From Archegozetes longisetosus (lineage: Eukaryota > Arthropoda > Arachnida > Sarcoptiformes > Trhypochthoniidae): a stretch of 64,000 bases of DNA. Below, in pieces: positions 11,906-23,884 of this stretch (the first letter of the stretch is position 1; every line of letters starts with the position of its first letter). The position numbers were made by a program, and so were the translations under genes. Below the pieces are notes generated by a model. The model had not been told where the DNA came from. It worked only from the letters and a program-made list of their open reading frames with translations, and ran no database searches. Location: the NCBI GenBank assembly GCA_018873245.2, contig JAEMBT020000009.1, positions 7,625,288-7,689,287 of the forward strand. The letters run 5' to 3'.

Positions 11906-13226
11906 ATGAAATGTAAGTAATTTTTCCACAATAATAAAACATAATTCAAACAAACTTTGTGTAATTTTAAACAAAAATTCGTTCGAGTTTTCATGTGATA
12001 AAAATAACATGAAGATCTATTTAATTAATTAATAAAACCATTATCAATGGCATTTAATAACTAAATGTTTTGTTGAAAGAATGGCATAATTGAACCAGAT
12101 TTATAACATTTTACTCATACCACATTTTCCAGTAGACTACTTTATTATTACTTTATAAACTTATTTTTTAGAAAATTTTTATTACCAAAGCCTTGACTGA
12201 AATAAAAGCTGAATTTTCAACTTTTCAATAGCCATCATTCTGATCCTAATTTTTTGTGCTGGAAATTTGGTCAGTGGCCAATGTCCAGAACCTGCGAGTA
12301 TAGCACCGTGTCAGTGCATTACAGATAATTCAGACCAAAGACAGCTCATATGCGAAGGAGATCAAATCAATGACTTGAGTAGCATATTAAAAGATAAACT
12401 CAAGTCAAACAGCATTGACAATTACCTTTTGTTCAAGACTTTAGTAGTAAATGACACCTCAGTCACAGCAATACCTTCCGAAGTTTTTGGTGACGCGATA
12501 TTCGAAAAAATTCATATAAAAAATAATCCATACTTAATTGAAATTAATCCAAACGCGTTCCAAAAAACAATTGAAACCAACAGATCTCTAGACTTTTATT
12601 TTATCAATGCATCAAATTACGAGTCAAGTCAACAACTTTTCGATCTAATAAACAAGTTGAAACCAAAACAAGAAATTTTTTTGGAGAGTTTGGGCATAAA
12701 AGAAATTCCTGATAATGCCTTCCAATCGAATCCATTCATAGAATTCATTGTTATTATGAAGAATCAGATTAAAAGAATAGGAAAATCAGCGTTTATTCAA
12801 TTGTCAAAACTATCAACACTAGTCTTAACCAAAAACCTGATATCTGATATTGATAGCAACGGTTTAACCTTTGATCTGAGTAGTGATGGTTATAATCTTT
12901 GGGTACTCATGGATCAGAACCAGCTGACAGAAAATAGTTTTCATCAGAATTGGACCAACAGTGAGATCGGGAAGAGAAGGGTTGAGTTTGGCTTAGATCA
13001 AAATCTTATTAAATCATTTCCTGAAAATGCTTTTAAGTCTGTTTTACTATCACCGAGTACTGAATACTTGTTTTTAGCTAATAATAAGATTGTGTGCGAT
13101 TGTGATGAGAAGTACTTAACTTCTATTAGAAGTCAGATCGAGTCTAAGCTCAAAAGTGCAGCTTGTATTAACTTCAACTCAAAAAATGTCTTAAGTCTAG
13201 ATGAAGAAGAGTTTGGTCAATGTTAA
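11906..13226 (+). CDS. Secreted leucine-rich-repeat protein
   Basis: Two exons: 11906-11912 (ATGAAAT, only 7 nt) and 12232-13226, joined by a GTAAGT...AATAG intron of 318 nt, give 333 residues. The signal peptide is MKSIILILIFCAGNLVSGQ. A cysteine-rich LRR N-cap follows (CPEP...CQC...C, about residues 20-45), then several degenerate leucine-rich repeats (for example IPSEVFGD, IPDNAF, LSKLSTLVLTKNLIS). A C-terminal LRR cap follows (NNKIVCDCDEKYL to the terminal Cys). It has no membrane anchor. Similar secreted LRR proteins are common in mites, spiders and crustaceans, and some are annotated as like the non-catalytic subunit of a luciferin monooxygenase. The function is unknown; extracellular protein binding is the safe reading. 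The gene looks intact. Confidence 0.88.
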
Positions 13227-13722
13227 AAAAATAAAGTATTTTTATTTAATTGATTTTTAAAGTTTAGAAATTTCGATGTTGAAAATTGACAAAACTTTTA
13301 ATAACTTTCGATATATGTTACTAGATTTCGATTCTTATGTCAATCTAAATTATTTTTATTCGTTTTAAATAAATTGATTTATTGAAGTGTTTATGATTTA
13401 GCTTTTAATTAAAAATAGGTCGGAACTAAATTTTCAAATCCAGAAGACTCTGGCTATAGTTAAGCCTAATATAGTGAGCAGCGCGTTATAGTCAGCACCT
13501 TTGGCAATTTTGTAAGTCAGCCATAACGCTAATGCTAAAATATCCCGCTTATAATAAACTACTTGTACTGAACGATCTTTTCTTCAAATACGATAAGGCT
13601 CTCCTATTCGTTATAGTGAAATCAAGCTAAATCTTATGATTTAAATGAATTAAAGTTTAAAAAATGAATGCTAAAAATTCCCCAATTTTTAATTAGGTTG
13701 TGAAAACTGATTATATATTGTA
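13227..13722. other. Intergenic, no gene seen
   Basis: This is the 3' flank of the LRR gene. AATAAA-like signals occur just after the stop (AATAAAG at about 13230). Nothing else is recognisable. Confidence 0.5.
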
Positions 13723-14844
13723 TGTAAATCTAAGAGCAAAAAAATGGCATTTTATATTTTTATATAACTTTTTTATTCATCGATATATAATAATGATATT
13801 TCATATACTAATTATACATTAACTATAAATGATATATTATAAAAAATTAATAGTTAATTTTTACGCCATTAGAGGCAATACACATTTCTATTTTCGGCAT
13901 ACTTTTTACGAGAGAAGTCAGGAGATCGTGGCTTAGTTCATACTAGTGTTGATTCCGTTTCAAATTTTTCACTCAGTTTCGTTTCTATTCCGTTCCTAAA
14001 GAAAATTTTTCAATTCCATTCCGTTCCTATACCGTTCTTAAATTTTAACCTTTATTTTAACTTAAAATAAGTTAATAGACTCATTCTTTGAGTTTTTAAA
14101 GCAAAATAGTATTGTTTATTTTCCGATGACGGCGTGTTAGAGCTGTTAACGTTCAATTTTATTCCTTTCCGTTCCTATTCAGTTCTGTTTTACATTCTTC
14201 ATTTCATTCCGTCCCGTTCCTATTCCGTTCTCTTCAATATTTTTCATTTCAGTCCCGTTCCTATTCCGTTCTTTAAGCATTTTTTAATACCGTTCCAGTT
14301 CCGTTCTCGTTCTCGTTCCAGGAACGGAATCAACACTAGTTCAGACCAAACTCTGTTAATTTCTTCCTTCCAAATAGAAATATTCTTTGGTTCCAATTTT
14401 TCAAGTATTTTTTTCATAATTCCCCGTACATTTTCTATGAGGTTTAGATCAGGAGAATTAGGTGGCCACTCAAGAACCTCCAGATTCTGGTCTTTGAGCC
14501 TTCCGATTTATACCTAAATTATTAGCAATTTTGCTAATATTTCTGTAAACAGTTCTTAAGAGTATTTTTGTCATTTTATGAATCTTTTTTGATCTTTAAT
14601 ACCACTTTCATATAAGATTTTGACGTTCAAACCATTATTATATTGCTTAGACATTTTCATTGAAATGATAAGTCTATTAAAATACTTATGATTTATGTAA
14701 TTACGTGTTATGTATATCAAGATAAAGTTCATTATTCATGGTTCAAACTATGCAAGTTTCAATCTATTAGGTTCAATAAAAACCGAAATATCGAGAGATG
14801 TTCCTTAGAACTAGTTGTGCCATTTTTTTGCTCTTAGGTTTACA
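13723..14844 (-). mobile_element. Tc1-like transposon relic interrupted by a hAT MITE
   Basis: Inverted ends share AATCTAAGAGCAAAAAAATGGCA-like sequence at about 13727-13749 and 14817-14842. The minus strand at about 13870-14520 retains a Tc1-type transposase C-terminus (EWPPNSPDLN, then IENVRGIMKK), the third catalytic block of DD34E elements. The reading frame is interrupted by the MITE at 13944-14338, and the N-terminal half is not recognisable. It is non-functional. Confidence 0.8.
13944..14338. mobile_element. Non-autonomous hAT element (MITE) nested in the Tc1 relic, 395 bp
   Basis: Termini TAGTGTTGATTCCG and CGGAATCAACACTA are flanked by 8-bp target copies GTTCATAC (13936-13943) and GTTCAGAC (14339-14346), one mismatch apart. 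The ends are filled with CCGTTCC-type subterminal motifs. The transposase sequence of the surrounding Tc1 relic resumes on both sides. The ORF over its right half reads the repeats and is not a gene. Confidence 0.9.
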
Positions 14845-15389
14845 TTAATAAAAAAAGTCTATTGAAACTTTTGTTTAATTAGTTAATTATAAGAAAATTA
14901 CTTAAAGTATTTTTGTTTTATTTGGTTAAAAATAGATTAAATACGAACTAAATTTATTATTAAGCATTTGAAATGCAATAATTGATATCTGTTCTAACCA
15001 ATTATATTTTAGGATACGATAGTTGCTTTTAAAGTAAATTCAGTTTATTAAAAATTTGTTGTTCATAAACCTTGAAAAATACCTGTACATAGCTTGAAAA
15101 CGGTTCAAAACGAAGATGGTATTAACTCTAATAAAAAACATTTAAGAGTTCTGCATTACAACGTATATTACGAAATCTGCATAGGCTTGCAACTCGTGTG
15201 AAGGCTTAAACATGCCTTCAAATCTAGACTTGTAGAAATTCTATCAAAAAATTTATGTAATCAGAAACGGGTGAATGTATTAGAGTATTTTTAAAATTTC
15301 AAAAATTCTCAAAGATATAAGTTATATCAGCAAATTAGTGAGTATAAAAGAAGTAGATATGAATAAGATTTGTCATTAATTGAGAGCAA
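14845..15389. other. Intergenic, no gene seen
   Basis: AT-rich sequence without a supported feature. Confidence 0.5.
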
Positions 15390-16077
15390 TTTTAATTAGA
15401 GAACAAGCCAAAAATAGCTTGTGACTTCGTTTGATACTTGAAGACCTTATTTCCAAAAGGGCTTAAGTGCCTATATCAAAAAGTCCAATAAAGGTCACAG
15501 CGAGCGCTCAAAGTAACGGACCTTATAATATAGGCACTTAAGCTCTTTTGGAAATAACGTCTTCACTTAAGGGTGGGAAAAAGCATTTGAATTTAGAGTC
15601 TAGGGTCATAAATCAGCTAAGATCTAAAATCTCCAATCAATTTGAATTTACTAGATAAAGTTGGGATCATAATAAATCAATATTAATGAGTATTTAACTA
15701 TTACTAAGTTTAAAAATTTAGAACATATTGTAACATTTATTTTTGCGATATGGGGTCAATCTAAACATGAAAACCTCTGCTAAATGTTTTATTTAGAGTA
15801 TTTCATGTAATGCGTGTTTCCCACGAATGAATAAAATGAAACCAGGGGCCTCAATGTGAGATCTTAATTAATTCTACCAGATTCTCTACCAAAAAGTTAG
15901 GTTAGACCCGATAGAGAGTGCCTTGCTTGTAATGTATTTTTAATGCTACACTTACGCTTTCTGTAAGCCTTTATTAATAGACTTCAAATAAAAAAATGTT
16001 CTTTAATAAGTGCTCTATTATAAAAACTTTTCTCTTGCATAAAATGATATAGTTTATTGGTTTCCATAATACGGTGT
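15390..16077. repeat. 5' flank of copy B, duplicate of 23885-24450
   Basis: This block (starting GAGCAATTTTAATTAGAG) is colinear with 23885-24450, the upstream flank of beta-galactosidase copy C. A 125-bp MITE at 15440-15564 is the main difference. The similarity runs up to TTTCCATAATA at about 16070. Copy B then jumps directly into the equivalent of the end of exon 2. Confidence 0.85.
15440..15564. mobile_element. Small MITE, 125 bp, absent from the paralogous flank
   Basis: Imperfect inverted repeats of about 38 bp begin GAAGACCTTATTTCC and end GGAAATAACGTCTTC. They are flanked by ACTT (15436-15439 and 15565-15568). The paralogous flank near 23940 lacks the insert, which gives an approximate empty site and shows that the MITE arrived after the duplication. 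Confidence 0.8.
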
Positions 16078-17651
16078 TAAAGAATTGTTGTTCACTTCAG
16101 ATCAGGGAATACATGCACAATATAATCCCATCAAGAATCTCACAGGTATTCAAATTTAGAGCTTCACAAAAACAGAGATGAATAAAAAACGAGCATATTT
16201 AGTTTGAAGATGAATTTGATTATCCAAAAGATTCTCCTAAAAACAAGTACAATTTAGGTCTACACGATTGTTTGCTTAAGGATTTAAATGATTCCTTAAA
16301 TGTTTTCATTTGTCAATTTGAAGGAGTCTTTGAGACAGCCAATTTATACAGTGATGCAGTATCTATTCTGTCAACTTTACGCAAGAATCAACCCAATAAG
16401 CCCTTACATGTATTAGAGTTTCAGCTGGGTTGGTTTGATCAATGGTGAGAGAAACATCACACTATGACTATTGAACACTTCGAGAAAGAAGCGTCTGACA
16501 TCATATTCAAAGTCAATTCTTCGATCAACTTTTGTATGTTCTTCGGTGGAACTAATTTTGGTTTTATGAATGCTTCACATGTAATCACTAGTTATGATTA
16601 TAACTCTCCACTTTCTGAGTCTGGTTGGTATTTTATTTAACAACTATTATTGCAATTTTTTTATCACTTTCAATATTTTTTGTTCATTTTTAGGTAATTA
16701 TACACATAAGTACTGGAAAGCAAAAGAATTGTTTGAAAAGTTTACTAAAGAAAGAAACGGTCCAAACATTCACATTCCAAAATCTCCAGAAGTTGCAAAT
16801 ACTGCACATTATGATGTGGTTAAAATACATGATTATTTGTCATTAGAAGACATATTGAACAAAATAAAATCAATAGCTTCTGATAAGCCGCAGCACATGG
16901 AATTATTGAATATTGGACAAAACTATAGACAACATTTTGGTTTCATTCTCTATAGAACTGCTGCCAATAAATTCAAACATTTGAAACTTACGGGTAATTA
17001 TTAAAAATCCATTATGAGCTAATCAAAACATAACTTATTATGACTTCTTCATTCTAAAATATTGTTTCTTACATTAAAGGCTGTGTTTCAGATCGTGGTC
17101 TCATTTTTATAGACCATAAAGAAATTGCAGTTGTCGAGATTGCTAAGGACTATACTTTGAATACAACTGACGCAGAATCTTCTACCAATCATAATGAGCA
17201 TATCGTTGATATATTAGTCGAAAATACTGGTCGAATTGACATTGGAGGTGGTATGAATACGGCTCGTAAAGGACTTAATAGTGATGTTTCTCATGATGAT
17301 AAGGTTCACACAAATTATAATATATATCCACTTTAATTTAAACAAAAATCTGTTGAACAATTGAAATCAGAAAAGGGAAGACCTTTTGAAATTGTGAAAA
17401 GTCCTGCACTTTTCAGAGCAGAACTCGATATTCACGACACATCAAGAGATACATTCTTGAAGCTAGACAAATGGACTAAAGGAGTCGTATTTGTCAAAGG
17501 ATTTAATATCAGTCGACATTATCATATCGGACCTCAAAAAACATATTATATTCCTGCACCTGCTCTGAAGGCTGGAAGAATGATATTTTTATATTCGAAT
17601 TGCATTCAGCGACTGACTATTGAATTTGTCGATAAACCCATTTTGGGTTAA
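16078..17651 (+). pseudogene. Beta-galactosidase (GH35), copy B, 5'-deleted pseudogene
   Basis: Recognisable parts are the end of exon 2 (16078-16145), exon 3 (about 16210-16623), exon 4 (16694-16993) and exon 5 (17080-17651). The promoter, exon 1 and most of exon 2 are missing: compared with copy C, about 1.2 kb was deleted. The nucleophile region (VLEFQLGWFDQW) is followed at once by TGA (16446-16448) where copy A has Gly. Exon 5 has a second stop, TAA at 17334-17336, and a 1-nt deletion at about 17577 shifts the frame near the C-terminus. The acid/base motif is lost with the deletion. It is therefore non-functional. The TGA is shared with copy C. Confidence 0.9.
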
Positions 17652-17654
17652 AAA

Positions 17655-18490
17655 TAGCTATTATTACTGACTATTTTGCTCTATGTATCAATTTCCGAAC
17701 TGAGGATTTTGTTCAAGAATAAAATAGCTTTCAAAGCTGTTGTATATTATGTGAATAAATTGTCAGACAAGAATCAAAAGATTGAGATTTGCAAAATTTG
17801 AATGAATTATTAATCCGAGTCGAAAATATCTACAGTACTTCAAAAAGAAAATATTATAAATTTGTTTATTTTATGTACAATATAAATAAAAATTTATAAA
17901 ATAAACGTAATCATTTAATATATGTACCTTCTATTGCTTAACGCAAGCTAGTGAAGTGTTTGTACATCAAATTAATGTCATGCTAAGTATTGCCTTGATC
18001 TCATTTAAATACATAATATAACCCGACAACTAGTGAATATTTTTGAATTCCAAAACTTTATAAATTGAATCTTAAGTTATTAAGATTTTTTTTTGAAAAT
18101 AAGAATGATTTCTTAAAATTTCAGTTATTTGTGTAGAAAAAGTTTTTAAATACTGTGGACAACATAATTACTTTACTCTAGCTATATCACCCTGGATATT
18201 CATTTAAATGCAGTATTCATTGAATTTTCCTTTTAAATGATTAAGAATTCTGTAAAAGATCTGAAATTTCGGGAACTTCATATTTTATATTACTTTTGGA
18301 TTAACCCTAGAGATGAAAATGTCATGTCCGTCAAAAAGAATATAAATTTAATTGACTTACAACTACTCTAAGTCAATTGTGTACCATGTTCTTCTAAATA
18401 AAATTCAAGAAAAATTATAAAAATTATTTATAATTTGCATTGCAAGCCATAAACTATATTTTGAAGTTGAAGGTCAAAACAAAGAATGCC
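17655..18490. repeat. 3' flank of copy B, duplicate of the copy A flank
   Basis: Colinear with 8041-9130 after a deletion equivalent to about 8560-8790. It ends where the long-TIR element at 18499 begins. No gene is present. Confidence 0.75.
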
Positions 18491-18951
18491 TGTTTTTTGG
18501 CCCCTTTGCGCAATTGCGCCCCTTATAACGTTTGATAGATTTCATCGAGTACTAAAAGAATATACAACATTTGACCTCAGTTTGTACATCCCCTTAGAAG
18601 ATAAAGACTGTTGAAAGTTCAAGGAGATTCCCAAAAACCGAACTATTTTTGTCACCTTCAAACCGACATAACGTATCATTTGTAAGTTCATAATAGATAG
18701 AATAAATATATCTTGGTCTCAGCTTGCTAAGATTTATCGCTTGGACGATAGTGGACAAAGTCTATAGCTGATAATTTAACAGACATCTCAGATATGTGGA
18801 TCAATTCATATTAAATCACTCATCCTGAGTCGATATATTAAGGTTTAACTTCAATATTTTGAAAGGGTGCTTAGATAAAGGAATTTTAATATTTTTTTTT
18901 ACAAAAGATTAAAATAATTATATATTCATTTATTCATATTTAAATTACAAA

Positions 18952-19225
18952 CTAGGGAAAGGGGAAGGACAACACCTCTTTATGGGGTTGGTCCTATGAC
19001 CCGGACTGGTGGGTCTGCCCAGTCAGGTGGGTCATACCCTCATAAGAGAGTATGACTGTCACTCCCCTGCTAGGTAGGGTAGTGGCACCATCTGATTTGA
19101 ATGCCCCAGTGTCGGGGTCCCGTTTCCAAGAGCTAAGGCTCTCTTCCGGGGCAAGGTAGGGTGGTATTCGCCGAAAGGCCTAGTCATCCTGTGAACAGGG
19201 ATGTCCTCTAAACAGTTGCTGACTT
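18952..19225. other. GC-rich island of unknown type inside the long-TIR element
   Basis: About 270 bp of much higher GC content than its surroundings, with short complementary stretches (GTCGGGGTCCC, CTTCCGGGGCAAGG). It has no ORF. A retroelement 3' end or a structured RNA are both possible; I cannot decide between them. Confidence 0.4.
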
Positions 19226-19364
19226 GCTTACATTTTAATGATTCAAATCGGTTATTTTACTTTTTCATATTCTTTTTTATTGTTCTATCAAATATATTAA
19301 GCTATTTATTTTGCATACAGTATCTTTAGTAATTTTTTTTGTATTAATAACCGTAAAAAATATA

Positions 19365-19850
19365 CAGGGTTTAACAAGATCTTTTGCAAGGGGTATACAG
19401 CAAAAGCTGCAGAAGCTACACGTTTAAAGTAAATTTTATTGAATTCGTTATAAAAAATGGAAATAAAAGGTACAAATTTAATTTTCACTATGACCTCCAT
19501 TTGCGCGACGCACAGCATTCTGGATATGATAAAAGCAACGTTTCTTTGAATGCAATGCATTTAATTCGGTCAATTAAACGCGTTTTTTCATTATCACATG
19601 TTCCGGCCATTACAAATGATATCAATTATAAACAAAAACACTTTAAAAGAAACGCCTTTGTTGTCTTCACGCTTTATGGCCAGCTATTAGAAAAAAAACC
19701 TGTTTTAGAGCGCAAAATTCAAAATTTTTTACTGTTCAACTACCCATATCATTTCCATTTTTATAGTATTTCAAAAATCATTCAATAATATGTTCATGTC
19801 ATCGGTAGTTTTTGCTGTATACCCCTTGCAAAGGATCTTGTTAAACCCTA
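19365..19850 (-). mobile_element. Nested TA-flanked element with a DDE-transposase C-terminal scrap
   Basis: Inverted ends of about 40 bp (AGGGTTTAACAAGATC and GATCTTGTTAAACCCT) are flanked by TA at 19363-19364 and 19851-19852, as in the Tc1/mariner/IS630 group. The minus strand near 19470-19560 reads like the C-terminal tail of such a transposase (FQRN-like MHCIQRNVAFIISRM, then ANGGHSEN after a frameshift). The 134-codon plus-strand ORF across it is most likely fortuitous. Confidence 0.7.
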
Positions 19851-19986
19851 TACATTTTACATTCTAGTGTTTATGCCATCTAGTGGTTAAAAGGATGTAC
19901 AAACTAAGATCAAATACTATATATTACTTTAGTACTCAATGAGATCTATCAAATGATATAGGTGGCGCAGTGGCGCAAAGGGGACC

Positions 19987-21862
19987 AAAATCTCTATTAT
20001 TTGAGCATTCTTCTTTATCTAGTGAGAGAAACTTTAGCTACGTTGGTATTGCATTATGTGATAAAAATCATCTCTTAATCCAAATAATGTGGACAAATTA
20101 CTATTTATAAGATCAAACTTTGATTTGTATAAAAAATAACTGACAGAATACTATTTTATAAAATTGAATCATAGTAATGAGAACTCAATAAAATATTGAA
20201 TCATGTACATTTAAAATTTTTACGGGAACCCGTTTACAAACTCTTACGGGTACGGGTTAGATTGGGCTTGAAAACTTAGCACATGTTCGAGCTCTAGTTT
20301 TTGCTAATCTTTCTGTCGCATACCATACATTTGGACATCCAAGCTTTGGTTGTACTGATAATGGGAGTAATTATAGTCTCCATTCTTGTTCTGACTTAGT
20401 TGTCGTTATAATTGTACGTGAATTGGATCTTTAAACTAAAGAGAAGTTTAAAATTTGACTTCAAATTATTATTAATGTTTTGGGTATGCAAGAATTGATC
20501 GAAAAGCTATTCATAAAAATATTTATTCAGTGAAATAAAGTTTGTCTTTATTGCTAGAATACTAAACATTTCTTTAACGGATCTCTCAGAATCACAAGTT
20601 AACAATTTAAAATATTATGCAAAGTTTAAAGGAAAATTTTGCTTGTGACTTTGGTTATGAGTAAGAATTTCAAGTTAAAAGAGTTTTGTAACAAATTATT
20701 TGATATATATTTGAAAAAAGAATCTTTCCGTAAGTAGAAATATATCTTATATTTTATTAAACAACAAACACAAAAGCTTTTAGCTTGATATTTGATGAAA
20801 TACTGATTCTAATCCTTTAGATATTTTGGAAAAATAATAATTTTGCAATGACTTAACACATGTATTACTTGTCAAACTATTCATTTATTTGTTAAAAGGA
20901 GTTAGTCATCTATTCAACCTATACATACACAAGTGTTTGGCTGGAATCCAAATTAATAGTTTTAAAACTAAGCCAATCGAGTACACAAGAGTAATTTCAG
21001 ATTATTGTATTTTCTTGCAGACTATTTTAATAAATTTTATAATTAAAAATAATGTATTTTAAATCATCTTTTCTTCTCATTGATTACAATAATGGATAAA
21101 TTTAAATTTATTGTATTCTTAGTAAATTTTTGTAATGTACTACATTATTGAGTATGAATTAAGATAGTTATTATTTTTCTAAGCTTTCGGGCTGATAGAA
21201 CAGTTCTATTTCAACTCATTAAATCATTTTTAATTCTCCATAAGAAATTATATTCTTCAAATATAAGTAAGAAGAAAAAATCATACAAAATATGAGTCGA
21301 ACTCACTAAGTTCATAGTCATTCATATTATGACACGTGCACACTCAAAAGCGAAGTCTAATAATCCTCAGTAGTAGCCAGAAGTAGTTTGTTGTTACAGA
21401 GTGCTTTCTATTAGACAATAATGTATATCAGATATAAACAAACCTTATAGAATATTCAATATAATAATCATAGCAAATTACAAGTCAAATTTTACAACAA
21501 ACTAATGCCTATTAAGGTAGTCCGACATAGCAAATGCGTTTTTATTGTTGCTATGGCAGATTATTAAGTTTTCAAGTTTACTCTGATACGACGAATGGGT
21601 TTAGCAACTCAGTCAATTGGAAATTTTTTCGAGGTATAGGTAAAGTATGTAGCACTTGCCAATAATGGAATTATTTGAAATTGATTAATGTTTTCGAAAT
21701 ATGGTCCTGTTTAAGTTAAAAACAGGTGACGAAACAGCTAAAAGTTGGGTATATAAAGACCATAACTTTCATAATGAAAAATATATTGAAATTTTTATAT
21801 TCAAACAAAGTTGTGTTTATCATAGAATCAATCCGTTAATTTAAAATTAACCTCTTCCAATA
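19987..21862. other. Intergenic, no gene seen
   Basis: AT-rich. At 20220-20300 a short stretch with GGGAACCCG, ACGGGTACGGGTT and GAGCTCTAG looks like one end of a decayed hAT-type MITE, but no partner end was found. A short sequence at about 20325 (GCATACCATACATTTGGA) recurs at 23528. Nothing else is supported. Confidence 0.4.
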
Positions 21863-22978
21863 ATGAGAGTTTTTATTGTTTCAATTCTATTTCTGGCCCT
21901 TGTTGTGAACGTTGATATGAGTGAGTATAATAGCGAATCTAACGGTTATTATGTTGTGTAGAATAATATATTTAATGTTTGTTCGTATCATAAAAGTATC
22001 AGAAGAAATCACAACACCATCAGAAACCCTTGAGTAAACTTTGAAGTTGATTTCAAATACTGTGCATAATTAATAATTCCAATGTAAGCTTTATTCCATG
22101 AAAAATGGAGTGTATGTTCAAATTCAAACCTTACCAAACATGAGAGTTGTCATATTATTCCTTTTCACTGTAATTAACGATAATTTTATCAGAAAATTGA
22201 TCGCCGGATGAGACAAGACGTAAAGATATTTCATTTTTAACTATTTATTGATATATAACCTGTAGGGTTTTACAAATCTCCCATTTTAGTATAAACTTCT
22301 GGGACAGTCTTTAACTCATAAGTTTAAGTGCTTCAGAAGATTTCGTATTTGATCTGTCAAAATATAATTCATATATCTAAAATTATTTATAAAATATGCG
22401 ATATAGCCAAAACCACCCTTAATTGCTCCAAATATACTATTACAAATAGAAGCGATCTGTTTATTTTGAAAAAGAGTTAATTAGATCAATGAAAAATTTT
22501 CAATCGGCAAACTAGCCAGTGATCAGTTTTCAGTCATTAAAACAAACTATTTTCAAAAGGTAATACTCGTTCTAATGATAACGGTTTCCAATGTTTGTGA
22601 TGAACACAACCTGAATTATAAATAGACAGATATATAGAAAAGTATAAATTCCGTTTCTCTAGTGATCGCAATGCTTCGATTTTTGTCACTCAATGAGATA
22701 AAACCCCTTGTATTTCGATTGAAGAATGTAAAACGAAACTTTTCTAAAACTGATAATTTTAAGAGTTCTCTAGTAATTACGTGAATATTCTTACTATTCT
22801 AGAAGAATGTGCTATTGAAGGTGAGGAATACATGGAGTGTGGAACCGCATGTCCTGATACATGCGAAAATTATGGCAGGCCAAGGATTTGTACTCTACAA
22901 TGTGTTCCAGGATGTTTTTGCCAAAGAGGACTTGTCAGAAATAAAGCCGGAGAATGTGTTCTACCATCGAGTTGTTGA
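21863..22978 (+). CDS. Secreted TIL-domain (trypsin-inhibitor-like) cysteine-rich protein
   Basis: Exon 1 is 21863-21920 and exon 2 is 22803-22978, with a GTGAGT donor and TTCTAG acceptor, giving 77 residues. The signal peptide is MRVFIVSILFLALVVNVD. It is followed by a single domain with ten cysteines in the TIL pattern (ECAIEGEEYMECGTACPDTC, then C...C...CFC...C...C). TIL proteins are extracellular serine-protease inhibitors that are stabilised by five disulphides and present a reactive loop. Here the loop region is GRPRICTLQC. The target protease cannot be predicted. The 882-nt intron holds a second leader-like ATG exon at about 22142 (MRVVILFLFTVI), a possible relic or alternative first exon. 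The gene looks intact. Confidence 0.9.
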
Positions 22979-23570
22979 AAACCCAGATTTTTAATAATTT
23001 AGTGTCGAGAATTTTTAAAACTTTAATAAAGAATAAACTGGAATGATTATTATTTTAATTCGATTTCTTCATCAACTCTGAAATCATTGTTTAAATTTAT
23101 AACAATTAGATCATTTATTATTTGGCCAGAAATAAGTATTTCATTAAAAGTGAAGAGTTGTACAGAATTTTAGATCCAACAATATATGTAGGCGTAACCT
23201 AGGAGACACGTTCTCTACATAATAGGTTTTGTTAATTTTTAAACATCTTAAGCTTTTCAAAATGTTACACTGAAAAAATTAAAGCGTTCACTTAGCTAAA
23301 AAGTGCTACTATAAAAAAATAATCAAGTCTGATTCTCAACTATTATTCTTTTAATTAATTAAGTTTAAAAGTAGTACTACGTTTTAAATTTTTTGAAGTA
23401 AAATTTTTAAGTTCAAATATAGATTATAAATCTTTTACACTATATTGTTACCAATAACCAGGTAGACGCTATAGTTAAGATAAAATTAAAGTTTAAATAG
23501 ATAAAAAGTTTTTGTCAATTTTAATGTTGCATACCATACATTTGGAGTTCAAAGCATTAATTGTACAATA
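22979..23570. other. Intergenic, no gene seen
   Basis: 3' flank of the TIL gene, with AATAAAG about 45 nt after the stop as a probable polyadenylation signal. No other feature. Confidence 0.5.
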
Positions 23571-23872
23571 GAAATCAATTGCTTTTAACCAACCGGACGA
23601 ATAACACTTTCGATGCATGAAAATTTGCGTTTTAAACCAATTCAAAAAATACACTAAAATAAACGCTAAACAAACTTTTGTTCAGGAAACAACACTAAAA
23701 CCATTTTACGATTTGATTTAATTTTAATAATTTTAATATTAATTGTAAATAATTGTTTATTTTGCTGTAAAATGGTTTACGCGCATCTTTTTAATTAGTC
23801 TGAAAAGCAAGCTTTCATGTATTGAAGGAAATTATCATTTGTTTTACTTGGTTAAAAGCAATTGATTTATGC
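23571..23872. mobile_element. Foldback/MITE-like palindromic element, about 300 bp
   Basis: Ends AATCAATTGCTTTTAACCAA and its reverse complement lie at about 23573-23593 and 23849-23869. Weaker complementarity continues inward for about 70 bp and reappears near the centre (AAACCATTTTAC and GTAAAATGGTTT). It has no coding capacity and no clear target duplication. Confidence 0.7.
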
Positions 23873-23884
23873 TGTATTAATAAT

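Larger units (their letters stand above)
18499..19986. mobile_element. Long-TIR element, about 1.49 kb, with nested insertions
   Basis: Inverted ends of about 105 bp match imperfectly: GGCCCCTTTGCGC at 18499 and GCGCAAAGGGGACC ending at 19986, with the similarity continuing through TTTGATAGAT and GTTTGTACATCC. No clear target duplication is visible. Between the arms lie a GC-rich block (18952-19225) and a second inverted-repeat element (19365-19850). I see no transposase for the outer element, so it is probably non-autonomous. Superfamily unknown. Confidence 0.7.

Noticed and set aside
14134..14517. 127-codon ORF with FRSRSRSRN-like stretch
   Set aside because: Spans the MITE end and the antisense of the Tc1 relic; the Arg-Ser run is the CGTTCC repeat.
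19384..19788. 134-codon plus-strand ORF
   Set aside because: It fills the nested TA-flanked element, and the better signal is the transposase tail on the opposite strand.
21285..21360. tRNA-like GAGTTCGACTCATA on the minus strand
   Set aside because: A B-box-like word is present, but I could not fold a cloverleaf with matching arms and A box.
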